A stretch of 64,000 nt of DNA from Microbacterium timonense (lineage in GTDB: Bacteria; Actinomycetota; Actinomycetes; Actinomycetales; Microbacteriaceae): the NCBI RefSeq assembly GCF_900292075.1, contig NZ_OLMV01000001.1:806001-870000 (forward strand). Direction: 5' to 3'. This document shows, in pieces, positions 1-8,319 of this stretch; position 1 is the first letter of the stretch; the number at the start of each line of letters is the position of its first letter. The translations under genes and the position numbers were made by a program. Under the pieces are notes generated by a model. That model worked only from the letters and a program-made list of their open reading frames with translations. It did not search any database and was not told the origin of the DNA.

Positions 1-129
1 CTGCTCTTCGAGCTGGGTATCCCCACGGCGCGTCTCGAGCAGGCGCTAAGCAGCCACCGCCAGCTGTCCCATGCAGCTTCGCTTGGCCGCGAACACTTCC
101 CGGCTGCTCCGGCGACCGACGCCGGCTAG
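1..129 (+). CDS. C-terminal end of an unidentified protein (partial, runs off left edge)
   Basis: An open frame enters from the left edge and stops at TAG 127-129, giving 42 residues that begin LLFELGIPTARLEQ and end PAAPATDAG. The composition is that of a real soluble protein end: a helical stretch followed by an Ala/Pro-rich tail. I do not recognise the family. The upstream part is outside the window, so it could also be the tail of a decayed gene. Confidence 0.4.
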   Translation: MLFELGIPTARLEQALSSHRQLSHAASLGREHFPAAPATDAG

Positions 130-473
130 GCCGACGCTATGCGGCCGGGGTGAGGAGCAAGGCGATCCGGGGTTCACTTCGTGCCCCTCCGCGCCTGAGG
201 CACGACCTCGACGCGCAGCGCCGATGCCAGCACCGCACACTGCACGTCGATGGGGCGGCGAGGAACGCCGCTCCGGGGTCTCCGGCGCTCAGGACGGACG
301 AGGAGGCCGACTGGCGCAGCGTCTTCGCGAGGCGGGCGTCGACGGTGGAAAGATCGCGCGTACGTTGTTGCAGATGTTGCCTCGCCGCCCGCAGCGGGCC
401 TAGCGCGACCGCAAATGCGATCAACGAACGAGATAGTGTCACGCACGTGCGCGTTATTCCATTCCTGCAGTCC
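130..473. other. Gap without a convincing gene
   Basis: Several overlapping open frames exist on both strands but none has a start with a ribosome site or a recognisable domain. Bases 300-403 encode, in one + frame, a short helical stretch (RLAQRLREAGVDGGKIARTL) that could be the residue of a DNA-binding gene. That is not enough to call it. This stretch looks like decayed accessory DNA. Confidence 0.4.
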
Positions 474-1046
474 ATGGACGCGTGGGTGGTCGTCAGCCGG
501 GTCGGCGATGTTGCGACACTAGTCGCGACAGCGATCGCCGTCGCCGGTATAATCACGGCGTTTCTGGTTCGACCGAGACTCAGGGTCTTTGCCGAGGTCC
601 AAGCCGGCGATCGCCTGATGGTGTTCGTGTGGCATGAGAACGGATCTTCTCCTGCTTACAGCGTCTCGTGGCGTTGGGCGTCGCTGCGCGAGGACGGGAC
701 GACACTCGCGGCCGAGAGCGGGAGCACCTGGGGGGATAGTCCCAGCACCGTGTTTCTGGACGAGTATCGGCACATTGAGTTCGTCATCAACATCGAGCCG
801 CTCATGGTCGAATCTTCGACGCTCCACCGGGTCGAGCTCCGCGCGCCTCTTGGGGTCCTATGTGAGGTGAGTTGGCGTCGGCCGCTACTACCGTGGTTAC
901 GGGCGCGTCGTGTCATCCGATGGTCACACCAAGATCGCATTGCCGGGCGCGCGCCCGTCGAACTAACCAAGAAGGCCGCGAGAGACGCGCTCCGGGCAGC
1001 GTTTCCGCACACGCCACCGCGAATCCCGCCCATGCAGAAGTTCTAG
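474..1046 (+). CDS. Small membrane-anchored hypothetical protein
   Basis: This is a 190-residue protein of unknown function. One hydrophobic segment (about residues 12-32, VATLVATAIAVAGIITAFLV) near the start should anchor it in the membrane. It is followed by a roughly 120-residue domain rich in beta-strand-like sequence, with aromatic residues (WHENGSS, SWRWASL) resembling single-span proteins with a small extracytoplasmic or cytoplasmic beta domain. The ATG at 474 is chosen because it leads directly into the membrane segment; GTG 447 in the same frame is an alternative start. No operon partner is visible. It lies beside a fragment resembling a prophage/tadC junction, so it may be the last gene of an accessory element whose body is left of the window. 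Confidence 0.5.
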   Translation: MDAWVVVSRVGDVATLVATAIAVAGIITAFLVRPRLRVFAEVQAGDRLMVFVWHENGSSPAYSVSWRWASLREDGTTLAAESGSTWGDSPSTVFLDEYRHIEFVINIEPLMVESSTLHRVELRAPLGVLCEVSWRRPLLPWLRARRVIRWSHQDRIAGRAPVELTKKAARDALRAAFPHTPPRIPPMQKF

Positions 1047-1175
1047 CCGGGGAGGTCTTTAGACGGTTTCATTGGCACGAGCATGTAGGTCTCATTGCGA
1101 CCGGCGCGTTCGGCCAGTGTGCGCTTCATCGAGCGAGCCGGTGCCCTCCCGATGCTGTTCGATCTTGTGCGCGCA
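1043..1175 (-). pseudogene. Decayed fragment resembling the 3' part of tadC
   Basis: On the minus strand, bases 1129 down to 1074 encode MKRTLAERAGRNETYMLVP. This closely resembles KRSLIERAGRKEIYMLFP at the broken end of the tadC copy at 37.0 kb. In DNA, 1074-1126 and 37,019-37,071 agree at 43 of 53 positions by hand count. The resemblance stops at the same GG (CC on the coding strand) where the 37-kb copy is interrupted. Further upstream a frameshifted VMRAQ may match the VLQAQ of tadC, but beyond that nothing is recognisable. After the junction the frame reads nine more residues and stops at 1043-1045. I read this as a relic; chance similarity to another gene family is not excluded. Confidence 0.45.
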
Positions 1176-1508
1176 TGACGAAGATCACCGCGCGGACAGG
1201 CTGGCACCCGCGTCCCGATCGGGGGCTACTCGGAGGGGACGGCCTGATCGGCGCCGCGCACGTCGTCAGAGTGACGACAGCCGCGGGCGCTCGCGGACCG
1301 TCTGGCGAGGCTACCAAGCACGGCGTACGCGAGTGGGTACCAGAGGACGACCGATCGAGCCGATGACGAGGACTCGCGGCTCCTTGATGCTCGGATCGGT
1401 CCCCTGTCCGAGCCTCGCACGGAAAGGGATCCGGCGCGGAGCGCAACCGATACCGAGGCGCTGGACTTCGTGCCGATAGCCCTGTTGCCGCTGCGACGGC
1501 AAGGAGTG
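1176..1508. other. Gap without a convincing gene
   Basis: There is no frame with a credible start or domain on either strand. The minus strand would be expected to hold the rest of the tadC-like relic, but I cannot follow it past about 1,175. Nothing else is seen here apart from the hairpin at its right end. Confidence 0.4.
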
Positions 1509-1536
1509 AGGGGCCGCGGTCCCCACCGCGGCCCCT
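1509..1536 (-). terminator. Hairpin after the amine-catabolism operon
   Basis: AGGGGCCGCGG and CCGCGGCCCCT form a perfect 11-bp stem around a 6-nt loop. It lies 40 nt past the stop codon of the aldehyde dehydrogenase gene and there is no T-run. It probably ends transcription of the operon reading leftward and may work in both directions. Confidence 0.6.
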
Positions 1537-1575
1537 CTGGCCAACCCGGGAGTCACTCGGGTCGGACGTGTGTGT

Positions 1576-2985
1576 TCAGCGGCTGATGACCTTGGGGGCC
1601 GCGACCGCCTTGAGGCCGGCGACGCCGAACTCCTGGCCGTACCCGGACTGCTTGGTGCCGCCGAACGGCACGGCCGGGTTGAGGGCGCCGTGCTGGTTGA
1701 TCCACACCGTGCCCGCCTGCAGTCGCTTGGCGACCTCGACAGCGGCGTCGGTGTCGCTGGCCCAGACGGACGCGCCGAGGCCCTGCTCCGACGCGTTTGC
1801 GCGGCGGATGGCGTCCTCGACGTCGGTGTATCTGATCACGGGAATGGCGGGGCCGAACTGTTCTTCGTCGACGAGTCGTGCACCGTCTTCGATGTCGGCG
1901 ACGACCGTGGTGCGGTAGAAGAGGGGGCCGAGGTCGCCGGCAGGTTCGCCGCCCGTGACGATGCGGGCGCCGCGTTCGCGGGCGTCGTCGACCAGGTCGC
2001 GGACGATGTCGAACTGGCTCTGGTTCTGAAGCGGCCCCAGCAGGTTGCCTTCGTCGAGGCCGCGTCCCATCGGCATGGCCTGTGCCAGACCGGCGAGGGC
2101 GTCCACAACCTCGTCGTAGACCGAGTCGTGCACATAGAGGCGCTTCAGCGCTGCGCAGGTCTGCCCGGTGTTGATGAAGCATCCCCAGAACAGATTCTCT
2201 GCGATCGCGGACACATCGGCGCCCGGCAAGACGATCCCGGGATCGTTGCCGCCGAGTTCGAGAGTGAGGCGTGCGAGATTGCGCGCCGACGACTCGACGA
2301 TGCGACGGCCTGCCTCGGTAGAGCCGGTGAACATGATCTTGTCGAGGCCCGGGTGCGATGCCATCACCGCACCCACCTCGCGGTTGCCGGAGACCACCGT
2401 GAGCACGCCGTCGGGCAGGTGCCGGTTGAACACCTCGACGAGCGCGAGGACGGAGAGCGGGGTGTAGCTGCTCGGCTTCACGACCACGGTGTTGCCCATC
2501 CGCAGCGACGGGGCGATCTGCCACACCGAGATCATCATCGGCCAGTTCCATGGCCCGATCGCACCGACGACACCGAGCGCGTCGTAGTGGACTTCGGCGC
2601 GGGCCGGTCCGTCCTCGAACACCACTTCCGGCTCGAGGACCGTGTCGGCGGCGTTGCGGGTCCAGGCCGCGCAGGCGCCCACTTCGAAGCGTGCGTTCGG
2701 GCCGTCCAGCGGCTTGCCCTGCTCGCGGGAGAGGATGGCGGCCAGCTCCTCGCTGTTCGCTTCGAGGTCATCGGCGATCGCGTGGAGGATGCGGGCGCGT
2801 TCTGCGTGGCCAAGCGCGTTCCACGCCGGCTGGGCGGCGCGTGCGGCGGCGATGATCGCCTCGAGGTCGGCCACGGTGTGGACGGGCGCGTACCCGATGG
2901 TGTCGCGGGTGGCGGCGTCGGGGATCGCCCGCCCCTCGGCTTCAGGGACGGTGATCGATTCGAGGATGGTCGCGGTGGCAGTCAT
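1576..2985 (-). CDS. Aldehyde dehydrogenase family protein
   Basis: This is an NAD(P)+-dependent aldehyde dehydrogenase of 469 residues, the usual length for the family. The general base Glu243 sits in LELGG and the catalytic Cys277 in INTGQTC; the cofactor-region motifs GPWNWPM and FTGSTEAG are also present. It is the last gene of a leftward operon: cupin, amine oxidase, permease, this gene. The spacing to the permease is 21 nt. In this setting it most likely oxidises the aldehyde released by the flavin amine oxidase, as in polyamine or aromatic-amine catabolism. The exact substrate cannot be read from the sequence. Transcription probably depends on the palindrome at 6187-6200. Confidence 0.9.
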   Translation of the reverse strand: MTATATILESITVPEAEGRAIPDAATRDTIGYAPVHTVADLEAIIAAARAAQPAWNALGHAERARILHAIADDLEANSEELAAILSREQGKPLDGPNARFEVGACAAWTRNAADTVLEPEVVFEDGPARAEVHYDALGVVGAIGPWNWPMMISVWQIAPSLRMGNTVVVKPSSYTPLSVLALVEVFNRHLPDGVLTVVSGNREVGAVMASHPGLDKIMFTGSTEAGRRIVESSARNLARLTLELGGNDPGIVLPGADVSAIAENLFWGCFINTGQTCAALKRLYVHDSVYDEVVDALAGLAQAMPMGRGLDEGNLLGPLQNQSQFDIVRDLVDDARERGARIVTGGEPAGDLGPLFYRTTVVADIEDGARLVDEEQFGPAIPVIRYTDVEDAIRRANASEQGLGASVWASDTDAAVEVAKRLQAGTVWINQHGALNPAVPFGGTKQSGYGQEFGVAGLKAVAAPKVISR

Positions 2986-3006
2986 GACGGATGCTCCGTT
3001 CTCGGG

Positions 3007-4452
3007 TTATTCGGCGGTGACGAACTGGTCGGGTCGGCGTTCGGTGATGAAGCCGGCCAGTAAGGCGATCGGCACGAACGCCAGGAGGATCACGGCGGTG
3101 ATGACCTCGCCGCCGATCAGTGAGGTGAAGTTGGCGACGACGAGCGCCAGTACCCCGACGAGCAGCAGAGCCGCGATGGCCGGCGCGATGCGGGTCTGCC
3201 ACGGGTCGGTGGCGTGGGTACGTACCGCGTAGACGACGACGGCGATCGAGCAGAGGACGTACAGCGTCACGAGCGCCGCGACGGCCAGGCCGCTGAACCA
3301 GGAGAACAGGGTCAGGATCGGGTCGAGGTTCAGGATCGCGAACGGGGCGATGAGCAACACGGCGGTGATGGACTGCACCCAGGCGGCGGCGTGCGGCGCC
3401 TGGTGCCGGTTGGTGTGCGAGAGCCGCTGCGGCAGCGACTTCTGGCTGCCGAGGGCGTGCAGGTACCGGTTGATGCCGTTGTGGAACGCCAATATGCCGG
3501 CGAACAGCGAAGTGACGAGAAGGATGTTCGCGACCACCCCGGACCAGCTGCCCAGGACGCCATCGAGGGCCTGGAACACGAACTGCGTCGAGTCGCCCGA
3601 CATGACCGCGGTCTCGGCCGCCGCGACGGCGTTGTCCGAGCCGTAGTAGGAGATGAACATCCACGACACGAACGAGAAGAAGATCGCGATCACGCCGACC
3701 GAGAGGTAGGTGGCGCGAGGGACGGTGCGCTTCGGGTCCTTCGCCTCTCCCGAATAGATGGCGGTGGACTCGAAGCCGAACATCGACGCGACCGCGAACA
3801 TCAGCGCGACACCGGGGGCGCCGGCCATGATGGCGCTGGGAGAGAAGCTCGCGGCGAAGTTGATGCTGCCATCTGGGCCGCCACCACTCGTGAACAGGGC
3901 GCCGAGCGCGAAGGCCAGGAGGATCGCGACCTCGAGCCCGACCAGCACCGCGAGCACCTTCGCGCCGAGCTCGATGTTGAGCGAGCCGAGCAACTGGACG
4001 ACGGCGATCGTGATGATGACCGGCACCCACCAGGAGATGCTGACGCCGAGCGCGGCGAGGAGCCCGCTGACGCTCGCGCCGTATAACCCGTACATCGCGG
4101 CCTGCACGGTGCCGTAGGCGACCAGGGCCAGCCAGGCCGACCCGGTGCCGGTCCGCTTTCCCAGACCGGCGCCGACATAGGCGTAGAAGGCGCCCTTGCC
4201 GTCGACACGGCGGCTCATGGCGATGAACCCGATCGCGAAGATGACGATGATGACGCCGATCACCAGGTAGGCGCCGGGCGCCCCTGCTCCGTTGCCGAGC
4301 AGGATCGTGAGGGGGAGCGCACCGGCGATGCCGGTGAGCGGGGCCTGCGCCGACAGCACGAAGAAGAGGATGCCGAGCACCCCGACCGCGCCCTTGCGCA
4401 GGTCCGTGGATGCGGTGGTGGTCGGGACGGGGCTGGATTGCTTGAGCGACAT
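3007..4452 (-). CDS. APC-family amino acid/amine permease
   Basis: This 481-residue integral membrane protein has about twelve hydrophobic segments. It begins with the typical N-terminal APC region (GVLGILFFVLSAQAPLTG), in which the first helix is broken near the substrate site. It sits between the amine oxidase and aldehyde dehydrogenase genes in one leftward operon, so its substrate is presumably the amine those enzymes degrade. Related permeases carry putrescine, aromatic amines or amino acids. The C-terminus ends in a short hydrophilic tail (ITERRPDQFVTAE). The start at 4452 is followed directly by a short polar N-terminus and then helix 1. Confidence 0.88.
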   Translation of the reverse strand: MSLKQSSPVPTTTASTDLRKGAVGVLGILFFVLSAQAPLTGIAGALPLTILLGNGAGAPGAYLVIGVIIVIFAIGFIAMSRRVDGKGAFYAYVGAGLGKRTGTGSAWLALVAYGTVQAAMYGLYGASVSGLLAALGVSISWWVPVIITIAVVQLLGSLNIELGAKVLAVLVGLEVAILLAFALGALFTSGGGPDGSINFAASFSPSAIMAGAPGVALMFAVASMFGFESTAIYSGEAKDPKRTVPRATYLSVGVIAIFFSFVSWMFISYYGSDNAVAAAETAVMSGDSTQFVFQALDGVLGSWSGVVANILLVTSLFAGILAFHNGINRYLHALGSQKSLPQRLSHTNRHQAPHAAAWVQSITAVLLIAPFAILNLDPILTLFSWFSGLAVAALVTLYVLCSIAVVVYAVRTHATDPWQTRIAPAIAALLLVGVLALVVANFTSLIGGEVITAVILLAFVPIALLAGFITERRPDQFVTAE

Positions 4453-4486
4453 GAGGATCGTCCTTGATCTCGTGCGGTGGTGAAGG

Positions 4487-5791
4487 TCAGACCGCGACGG
4501 GTTGCGCGGCGATGAGGATGGCGCGGGCGGCTTTGAGGGCGCTGTCGATCGCGCCGTCGATGAAGCCGCCCCAGCCGTCGGCGACGTCGGATCCGGCGAT
4601 GCGGATCCGGCCGTGCGGCTGCTGGAGGGCCGGGAGAGACTCGGTGAGGAACCCGATGCGGTGCATCGGCCAGGTCTCCTGGGCGTATTCGTCGTCGACC
4701 CAGCTGTGGCCGACGCTTTCGAGCACCTTCGCGTCCGGAACGAGCCGATTGAGGATCCGCTGGACCGCGGCGGTGTCTGCGGGGTCGATGGCGTGGGCGT
4801 CGGGTCCGAAGCCGATCACGAACGTCTTGCCGTCGGCGACGTATTCGGACTGGAAGAAGTTGAGCGGCCAGTCCGCGCCGCCGAGTGCGACGAACGCGGG
4901 GTGCTCGCCCTCGATGGTGAACCACACCTTGGTGCCCAGACCGAGCTGTCCCTGTTCGGCTGCGGACTCCACGGCGACGGGGAGCGCGGGGGTGAACGCA
5001 ATTCGCGGAAGTGTCTGGATCGGGACGGCCAGCACCACGCTCTCCGCCCGGTATTCGGCGCCGTCGGCGGTGGTGACGACCGCACCGTCGCCGTCCTGGT
5101 CGATACTGCGAACATCGGCGCCGAAGCGGAAGTCCGCGGCGGTGTCGGCCTGGATGGCCTCCGCGAGCGCCTTGGTGCCGCCCGCGATCTTGTAGGTCGC
5201 ACAGGCCTCGAACATGACCTTCCAGTCGCCGTTGGTGATGGCGACCCAGCGCAGCGCCTGGGTGAATGCGGCATCCTCTATCCGGCCGTTGAAGTTCAAC
5301 GTCCAGAACGACTCGAGCAGCGCGCGCTGCTCGGCGGGGATAGGCAGGAGGTCGATTTCGTCGAGGAGCGAAACGCCGTCGAAGTCGGCGAGGAGCGTGG
5401 AGTCCAGTGGCGCGAACGGCTGCGGGAACACCTCGCGCGAGCGGGCTGCGAGCAGCTCGTTGGGGCGATCGAGGAGCTCGAAGAGTTCGTCGGGGCTGCC
5501 CGCGACGGCGCGCGTACCGTTCCACCAGTACGCGTTCTGCGGCGTGGGACTGGGTGCCAGGCCGATGCCGTACCGGCGCAGCTCGGCCCAGACGTGCGGC
5601 TGGGTCCAGTGCACCCAGGTGCCGCCGAGCTCGAGGTTTAGTCCCATCCGCTCGTCGAGCCAAGTGCGGCCGCCGATCCGGTCGCGGGCCTCGAGCACTG
5701 CCACCCGCTTGCCGGCGTGGGCGAGCTCGCGGGCTGCGGTGAGACCGGCGAAGCCGGCGCCGATGACGATGACGTCGTGGATGTTGTCCAT
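4487..5791 (-). CDS. Flavin monoamine oxidase family protein
   Basis: This 434-residue FAD enzyme should oxidatively deaminate an amine to an aldehyde, with release of ammonia and H2O2. The N-terminal dinucleotide-binding motif is VIGAGFAGLTAAREL, followed by the glutamate of VLEARDRIGGRTW that binds the FAD ribose. The C-terminal FAD motif region IAGSDVADGWGGFIDGA is also present. The ATG at 5791 is chosen because the FAD motif begins eight residues later; the open frame extends further upstream but overlaps the cupin gene. The gap to the cupin gene is 11 nt, so the two are co-transcribed. Confidence 0.88.
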   Translation of the reverse strand: MDNIHDVIVIGAGFAGLTAARELAHAGKRVAVLEARDRIGGRTWLDERMGLNLELGGTWVHWTQPHVWAELRRYGIGLAPSPTPQNAYWWNGTRAVAGSPDELFELLDRPNELLAARSREVFPQPFAPLDSTLLADFDGVSLLDEIDLLPIPAEQRALLESFWTLNFNGRIEDAAFTQALRWVAITNGDWKVMFEACATYKIAGGTKALAEAIQADTAADFRFGADVRSIDQDGDGAVVTTADGAEYRAESVVLAVPIQTLPRIAFTPALPVAVESAAEQGQLGLGTKVWFTIEGEHPAFVALGGADWPLNFFQSEYVADGKTFVIGFGPDAHAIDPADTAAVQRILNRLVPDAKVLESVGHSWVDDEYAQETWPMHRIGFLTESLPALQQPHGRIRIAGSDVADGWGGFIDGAIDSALKAARAILIAAQPVAV

Positions 5792-5802
5792 CTTCCGTCC
5801 GC

Positions 5803-6141
5803 TCAGGAATAGACGAAGAACTCGACGGTCGGCTCGAGCACGGTCCAGGTCGCCGGGACACCCTTGTTGAGCGACGCGGAGCCGCCGGCCGTGAGCTCGA
5901 TCGGCTCGCCGCCCTCCGGCTCGATACGCACCCGGCCCTCGACGATGTGCACGGTCTCGTCGGCGTGGCCGACGACGAGCATCGGGCCGGGTGTCTCGTC
6001 GGGCGAGATGAACCAGTAGCCGGCGGAGAGGTCCTGCCGGTCGCCATCTCCGGGGCGTCGGATCCACTGGACCACTCCGACCTCGAAGGGCTCGGCGGCG
6101 GCGCGGTCGATCGAGCCCGCGATCGTGAACTGCTCAGACAT
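5803..6141 (-). CDS. Small cupin-domain protein
   Basis: This 112-residue single-domain cupin resembles the EutQ/DUF861 type. The motif GHADETVHIVEG supplies the metal or ligand histidines and strand pattern, and a second cupin motif region is present but poor in histidine. It is the first gene of the operon, 46 nt from the operator palindrome. Small cupins of this kind accompany many amine and amino acid catabolism operons, where their role is mostly undefined (ligand sensing or a minor enzyme activity). The start at 6141 is followed by MSEQFTIAGSID, and a purine-rich AGGAGGA lies just upstream on the coding strand. Confidence 0.8.
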   Translation of the reverse strand: MSEQFTIAGSIDRAAAEPFEVGVVQWIRRPGDGDRQDLSAGYWFISPDETPGPMLVVGHADETVHIVEGRVRIEPEGGEPIELTAGGSASLNKGVPATWTVLEPTVEFFVYS

Positions 6142-6186
6142 CAATGTCCTCCTCGACATGGGCGCTGCGGTGCGCCGGGACACATT

Positions 6187-6200
6187 TAAGCAAATGCTTA
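6187..6200. promoter_or_regulatory. TetR-type operator between the amine operon and its regulator
   Basis: TAAGCA-AA-TGCTTA is a perfect inverted repeat with a 2-bp centre, located in the 102-bp divergent gap. It is an AT-rich island in very GC-rich DNA. It is well placed to be bound by the TetR-family protein encoded 44 bp to the right and to control both directions. Confidence 0.7.
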
Positions 6201-6243
6201 GTTCTTTGCGCAAGAGACGATTTCCGCTGGGTAGCATGAGGAC

Positions 6244-6816
6244 ATGGCACGTGTCGCGTATGGCGAAGGGCGGGACCTGTTGGTCGCCGCGACCGTCGAC
6301 GTCGTCGCGGAGAAGGGGCTGCGCGGCCTGACCTTCCGCGCTATCGCTGAACGAGCGGGCGTGAACAACTCCCTGATCGCTCACCACTTCGGCACGCGGG
6401 AGGCGCTCCTCGCCGCGGCCTTGGACTGGGCCGTCGAACAGTCGATCGAAACCACCGACCTGCTGGAGCTGGCATCCGAGAAGGCGTTCGCGGACACGCT
6501 TCTGGAAGCGATCTCGGTGCGACCCGAACTGCAGGCGTTCCAGTACGAGATGATCCTCGAGGCCCGGCGGAACGAGCTGTACCGGGCGCCCGTGACCCGG
6601 CTGTACACCCGCTATCACGAGGTGGTAGCGGAGAGTCTTCGGCACTATGGCGTCGAAGGGGACACGGATGCGATCGCGCAAGCCACCTTCGCGGCACTTG
6701 ATGGCATCGTGCTGCAGTACATGGCCGGTGTCGACCCGGCCGATCTGCGGGGGGCCCTTGAGCAAGTCTGGGCCGGCATCCGGCCAAGGCTTGCCACGCC
6801 CGTATCGGGCGACTAA
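6244..6816 (+). CDS. TetR/AcrR-family transcriptional regulator
   Basis: This 190-residue repressor has an N-terminal helix-turn-helix (residues about 10-55: LLVAATVDVVAEKGL, then FRAIAERAGVNNSLIAHHFGTREALL) followed by an all-helical ligand-binding and dimerisation domain. It is divergent from the cupin/amine oxidase operon and shares a short gap that holds one 14-bp palindrome. Autoregulated control of the operon, relieved by the amine or its aldehyde, is the natural reading; the ligand is inferred only from context. Confidence 0.88.
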   Translation: MARVAYGEGRDLLVAATVDVVAEKGLRGLTFRAIAERAGVNNSLIAHHFGTREALLAAALDWAVEQSIETTDLLELASEKAFADTLLEAISVRPELQAFQYEMILEARRNELYRAPVTRLYTRYHEVVAESLRHYGVEGDTDAIAQATFAALDGIVLQYMAGVDPADLRGALEQVWAGIRPRLATPVSGD

Positions 6817-7016
6817 CGCGCCAACCCGACTATCAGCGATCAGCAGTCGGTTCGCGGGCTACGAACGAAGAGCGAGCCGAATGCGCGCTCGGGTGCCGCT
6901 TCCGTTCGTCGCCCGGTTGGGGATCCGCTTGCGCGCCGTACCGGAGTGACCCGGACGCAAGTGCATCCACTGCGGGTCGCGTCGGCGCCGTGGGCTACTC
7001 TGACTTCGAGGTCAGC

Positions 7017-8186
7017 ATGGGAAGCATCGCGGCGGATCAGGCAGCGGCGGGCCGCCGGTACCGAGTCCGCTGGCGCGACGACACCACGCACCGCCAGGTC
7101 GAGAAGCGCGGCTTCAAGACGAAGCGCGACGCAGAGCTCTTCCTCGCTCGCACCGAGGTCGCCCGCTCCGACGGTTCCTACACGAACCCGGCCGCGGCCA
7201 AGGCGACCGTCCGCGAGCTCGGCACCGAATGGCTGCGCAACAAGCGGCACTCGCTCAAAGCCTCGTCGTACAGCTCGCTGGAGACGTCGTGGCGCGTGTA
7301 TGTACTCCCCCGCTGGTCCGACACCCGCATCGGAGACATCCGCGCGTCACAGGTCGAGCAGTGGATCCGCGAGCTCTCCGAGGGCACGGCCCCCACGAGC
7401 CGCACCAAGAGCAGCGGCGTGGCCGGGAGTCCGCGATCGGCAACGGTCGTCTACCGCGCCCTTGGGGTCCTCGCCGGCATCCTCGACACCGCCGTCCGCG
7501 ACGGACGCATCCCCCGCAACGTCGCTCGCGGCGCGCAGAACCTGCCGACGAAACGATCCGAGAAGCCGCGACGGTATCTGACGCACGAAGAGGTCGTGAG
7601 CCTCGCTGAAGCGGCGTCGACGCCGACCTATCGAACGCTGATCCTGGTGCTCGCATACTGCGGCCTCCGATGGAGCGAAGCGATCGGCATGCACGTGCGC
7701 GACGTCAACTTCGAGCGCGACCGCATCCAGGTCAATCGCGCGGCCGTCGAGGTCGAAGGACGCATCGTCGTCGGAGCGCCGAAGAACTGGGAACGGCGGA
7801 TCGTCCCGTTCCCGGAGTTCCTGGAGGCGCCGCTTCGCGAGCTCTGCGATGGCAAGGGGCCGGACGACCTCGTGTTCACCGACCCGGACGGCAATCACCT
7901 CCGGCGCGCGAAGACCAGCGTCGGCACGACGTCATGGTTCAGCGCCGCCCTCGAGCGATCGGGTATCGAGCGGCTGACGCCGCACGACCTTCGCCACACC
8001 GCCGCGAGCCTCGCGATCTCGTCGGGCGCAAACGTCAAGGCGGTGCAGCGGATGCTCGGCCACAAGTCTGCGGCGATGACCCTCGACACGTACGCCGATA
8101 TGTTCGAGGACGACCTGGCCGACGTCGCAGCCCGGATGAACCAAGGCGGACTCGACGCCGATGTGACTCGGCTGTGGTCGGTCTGA
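7017..8186 (+). CDS. int: Tyrosine recombinase / phage-type integrase
   Basis: This 389-residue integrase has an N-terminal AP2-like arm-binding region (YRVRWRDDTTHRQVEKRGFKT), a SAM-like core-binding domain (about residues 55-150) and a C-terminal catalytic domain. All catalytic residues are present: Arg218 (GLRWSE), His323 and Arg326 (HDLRH), His349 (LGHK) and the nucleophile Tyr359 (DTYAD). It ends 133 bp from the 3' end of ssrA and points toward it, the usual arrangement for elements integrated into tmRNA genes. The start at 7017 is preferred over an in-frame upstream alternative (6990) because it leads into the arm-binding domain. Confidence 0.92.
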   Translation: MGSIAADQAAAGRRYRVRWRDDTTHRQVEKRGFKTKRDAELFLARTEVARSDGSYTNPAAAKATVRELGTEWLRNKRHSLKASSYSSLETSWRVYVLPRWSDTRIGDIRASQVEQWIRELSEGTAPTSRTKSSGVAGSPRSATVVYRALGVLAGILDTAVRDGRIPRNVARGAQNLPTKRSEKPRRYLTHEEVVSLAEAASTPTYRTLILVLAYCGLRWSEAIGMHVRDVNFERDRIQVNRAAVEVEGRIVVGAPKNWERRIVPFPEFLEAPLRELCDGKGPDDLVFTDPDGNHLRRAKTSVGTTSWFSAALERSGIERLTPHDLRHTAASLAISSGANVKAVQRMLGHKSAAMTLDTYADMFEDDLADVAARMNQGGLDADVTRLWSV

Positions 8187-8208
8187 CCGGGCCGCGATCC
8201 TCCTCAAC

Positions 8209-8228
8209 TGTGGGCAAATTGTGGGCAA
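8209..8228. repeat. Direct repeats between integrase and tmRNA, possible integrase arm sites
   Basis: TGTGGGCAA occurs twice with an 11-bp period, starting at 8209 and 8220. A partial inverted copy (GCCCACA) follows at 8240-8246. Short repeats of this kind between a tyrosine integrase gene and its attachment site are commonly arm-type binding sites. The assignment rests on position only. Confidence 0.45.
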
Positions 8229-8263
8229 GCGCCCTCGCGGGCCCACACTCCACGCCAACGAAA

Positions 8264-8303
8264 AGGGCCCGAGATCCGCGGAATTCCGCGGCTCTCGGGC
8301 CCT
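8264..8303 (-). terminator. Large hairpin downstream of ssrA and the integrase
   Basis: AGGGCCCGAGA and TCTCGGGCCCT (11 bp) flank an inner near-palindrome (CCGCGGAATTCCGCGG), giving one long stem of about 19 bp. It follows the tmRNA 3' end by 16 bp. A-rich and T-rich flanks on each side suit a bidirectional terminator for ssrA and the convergent integrase gene. Confidence 0.8.
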
Positions 8304-8319
8304 CTTCTGTGACAGCGGT

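Noticed and set aside
1..7016. Second copy of the tmRNA 3' tip marking the far end of an ssrA island
   Set aside because: No stretch resembling GGAGATGGGGGGAATCGAAC was found by eye in this region, so no island border is called.
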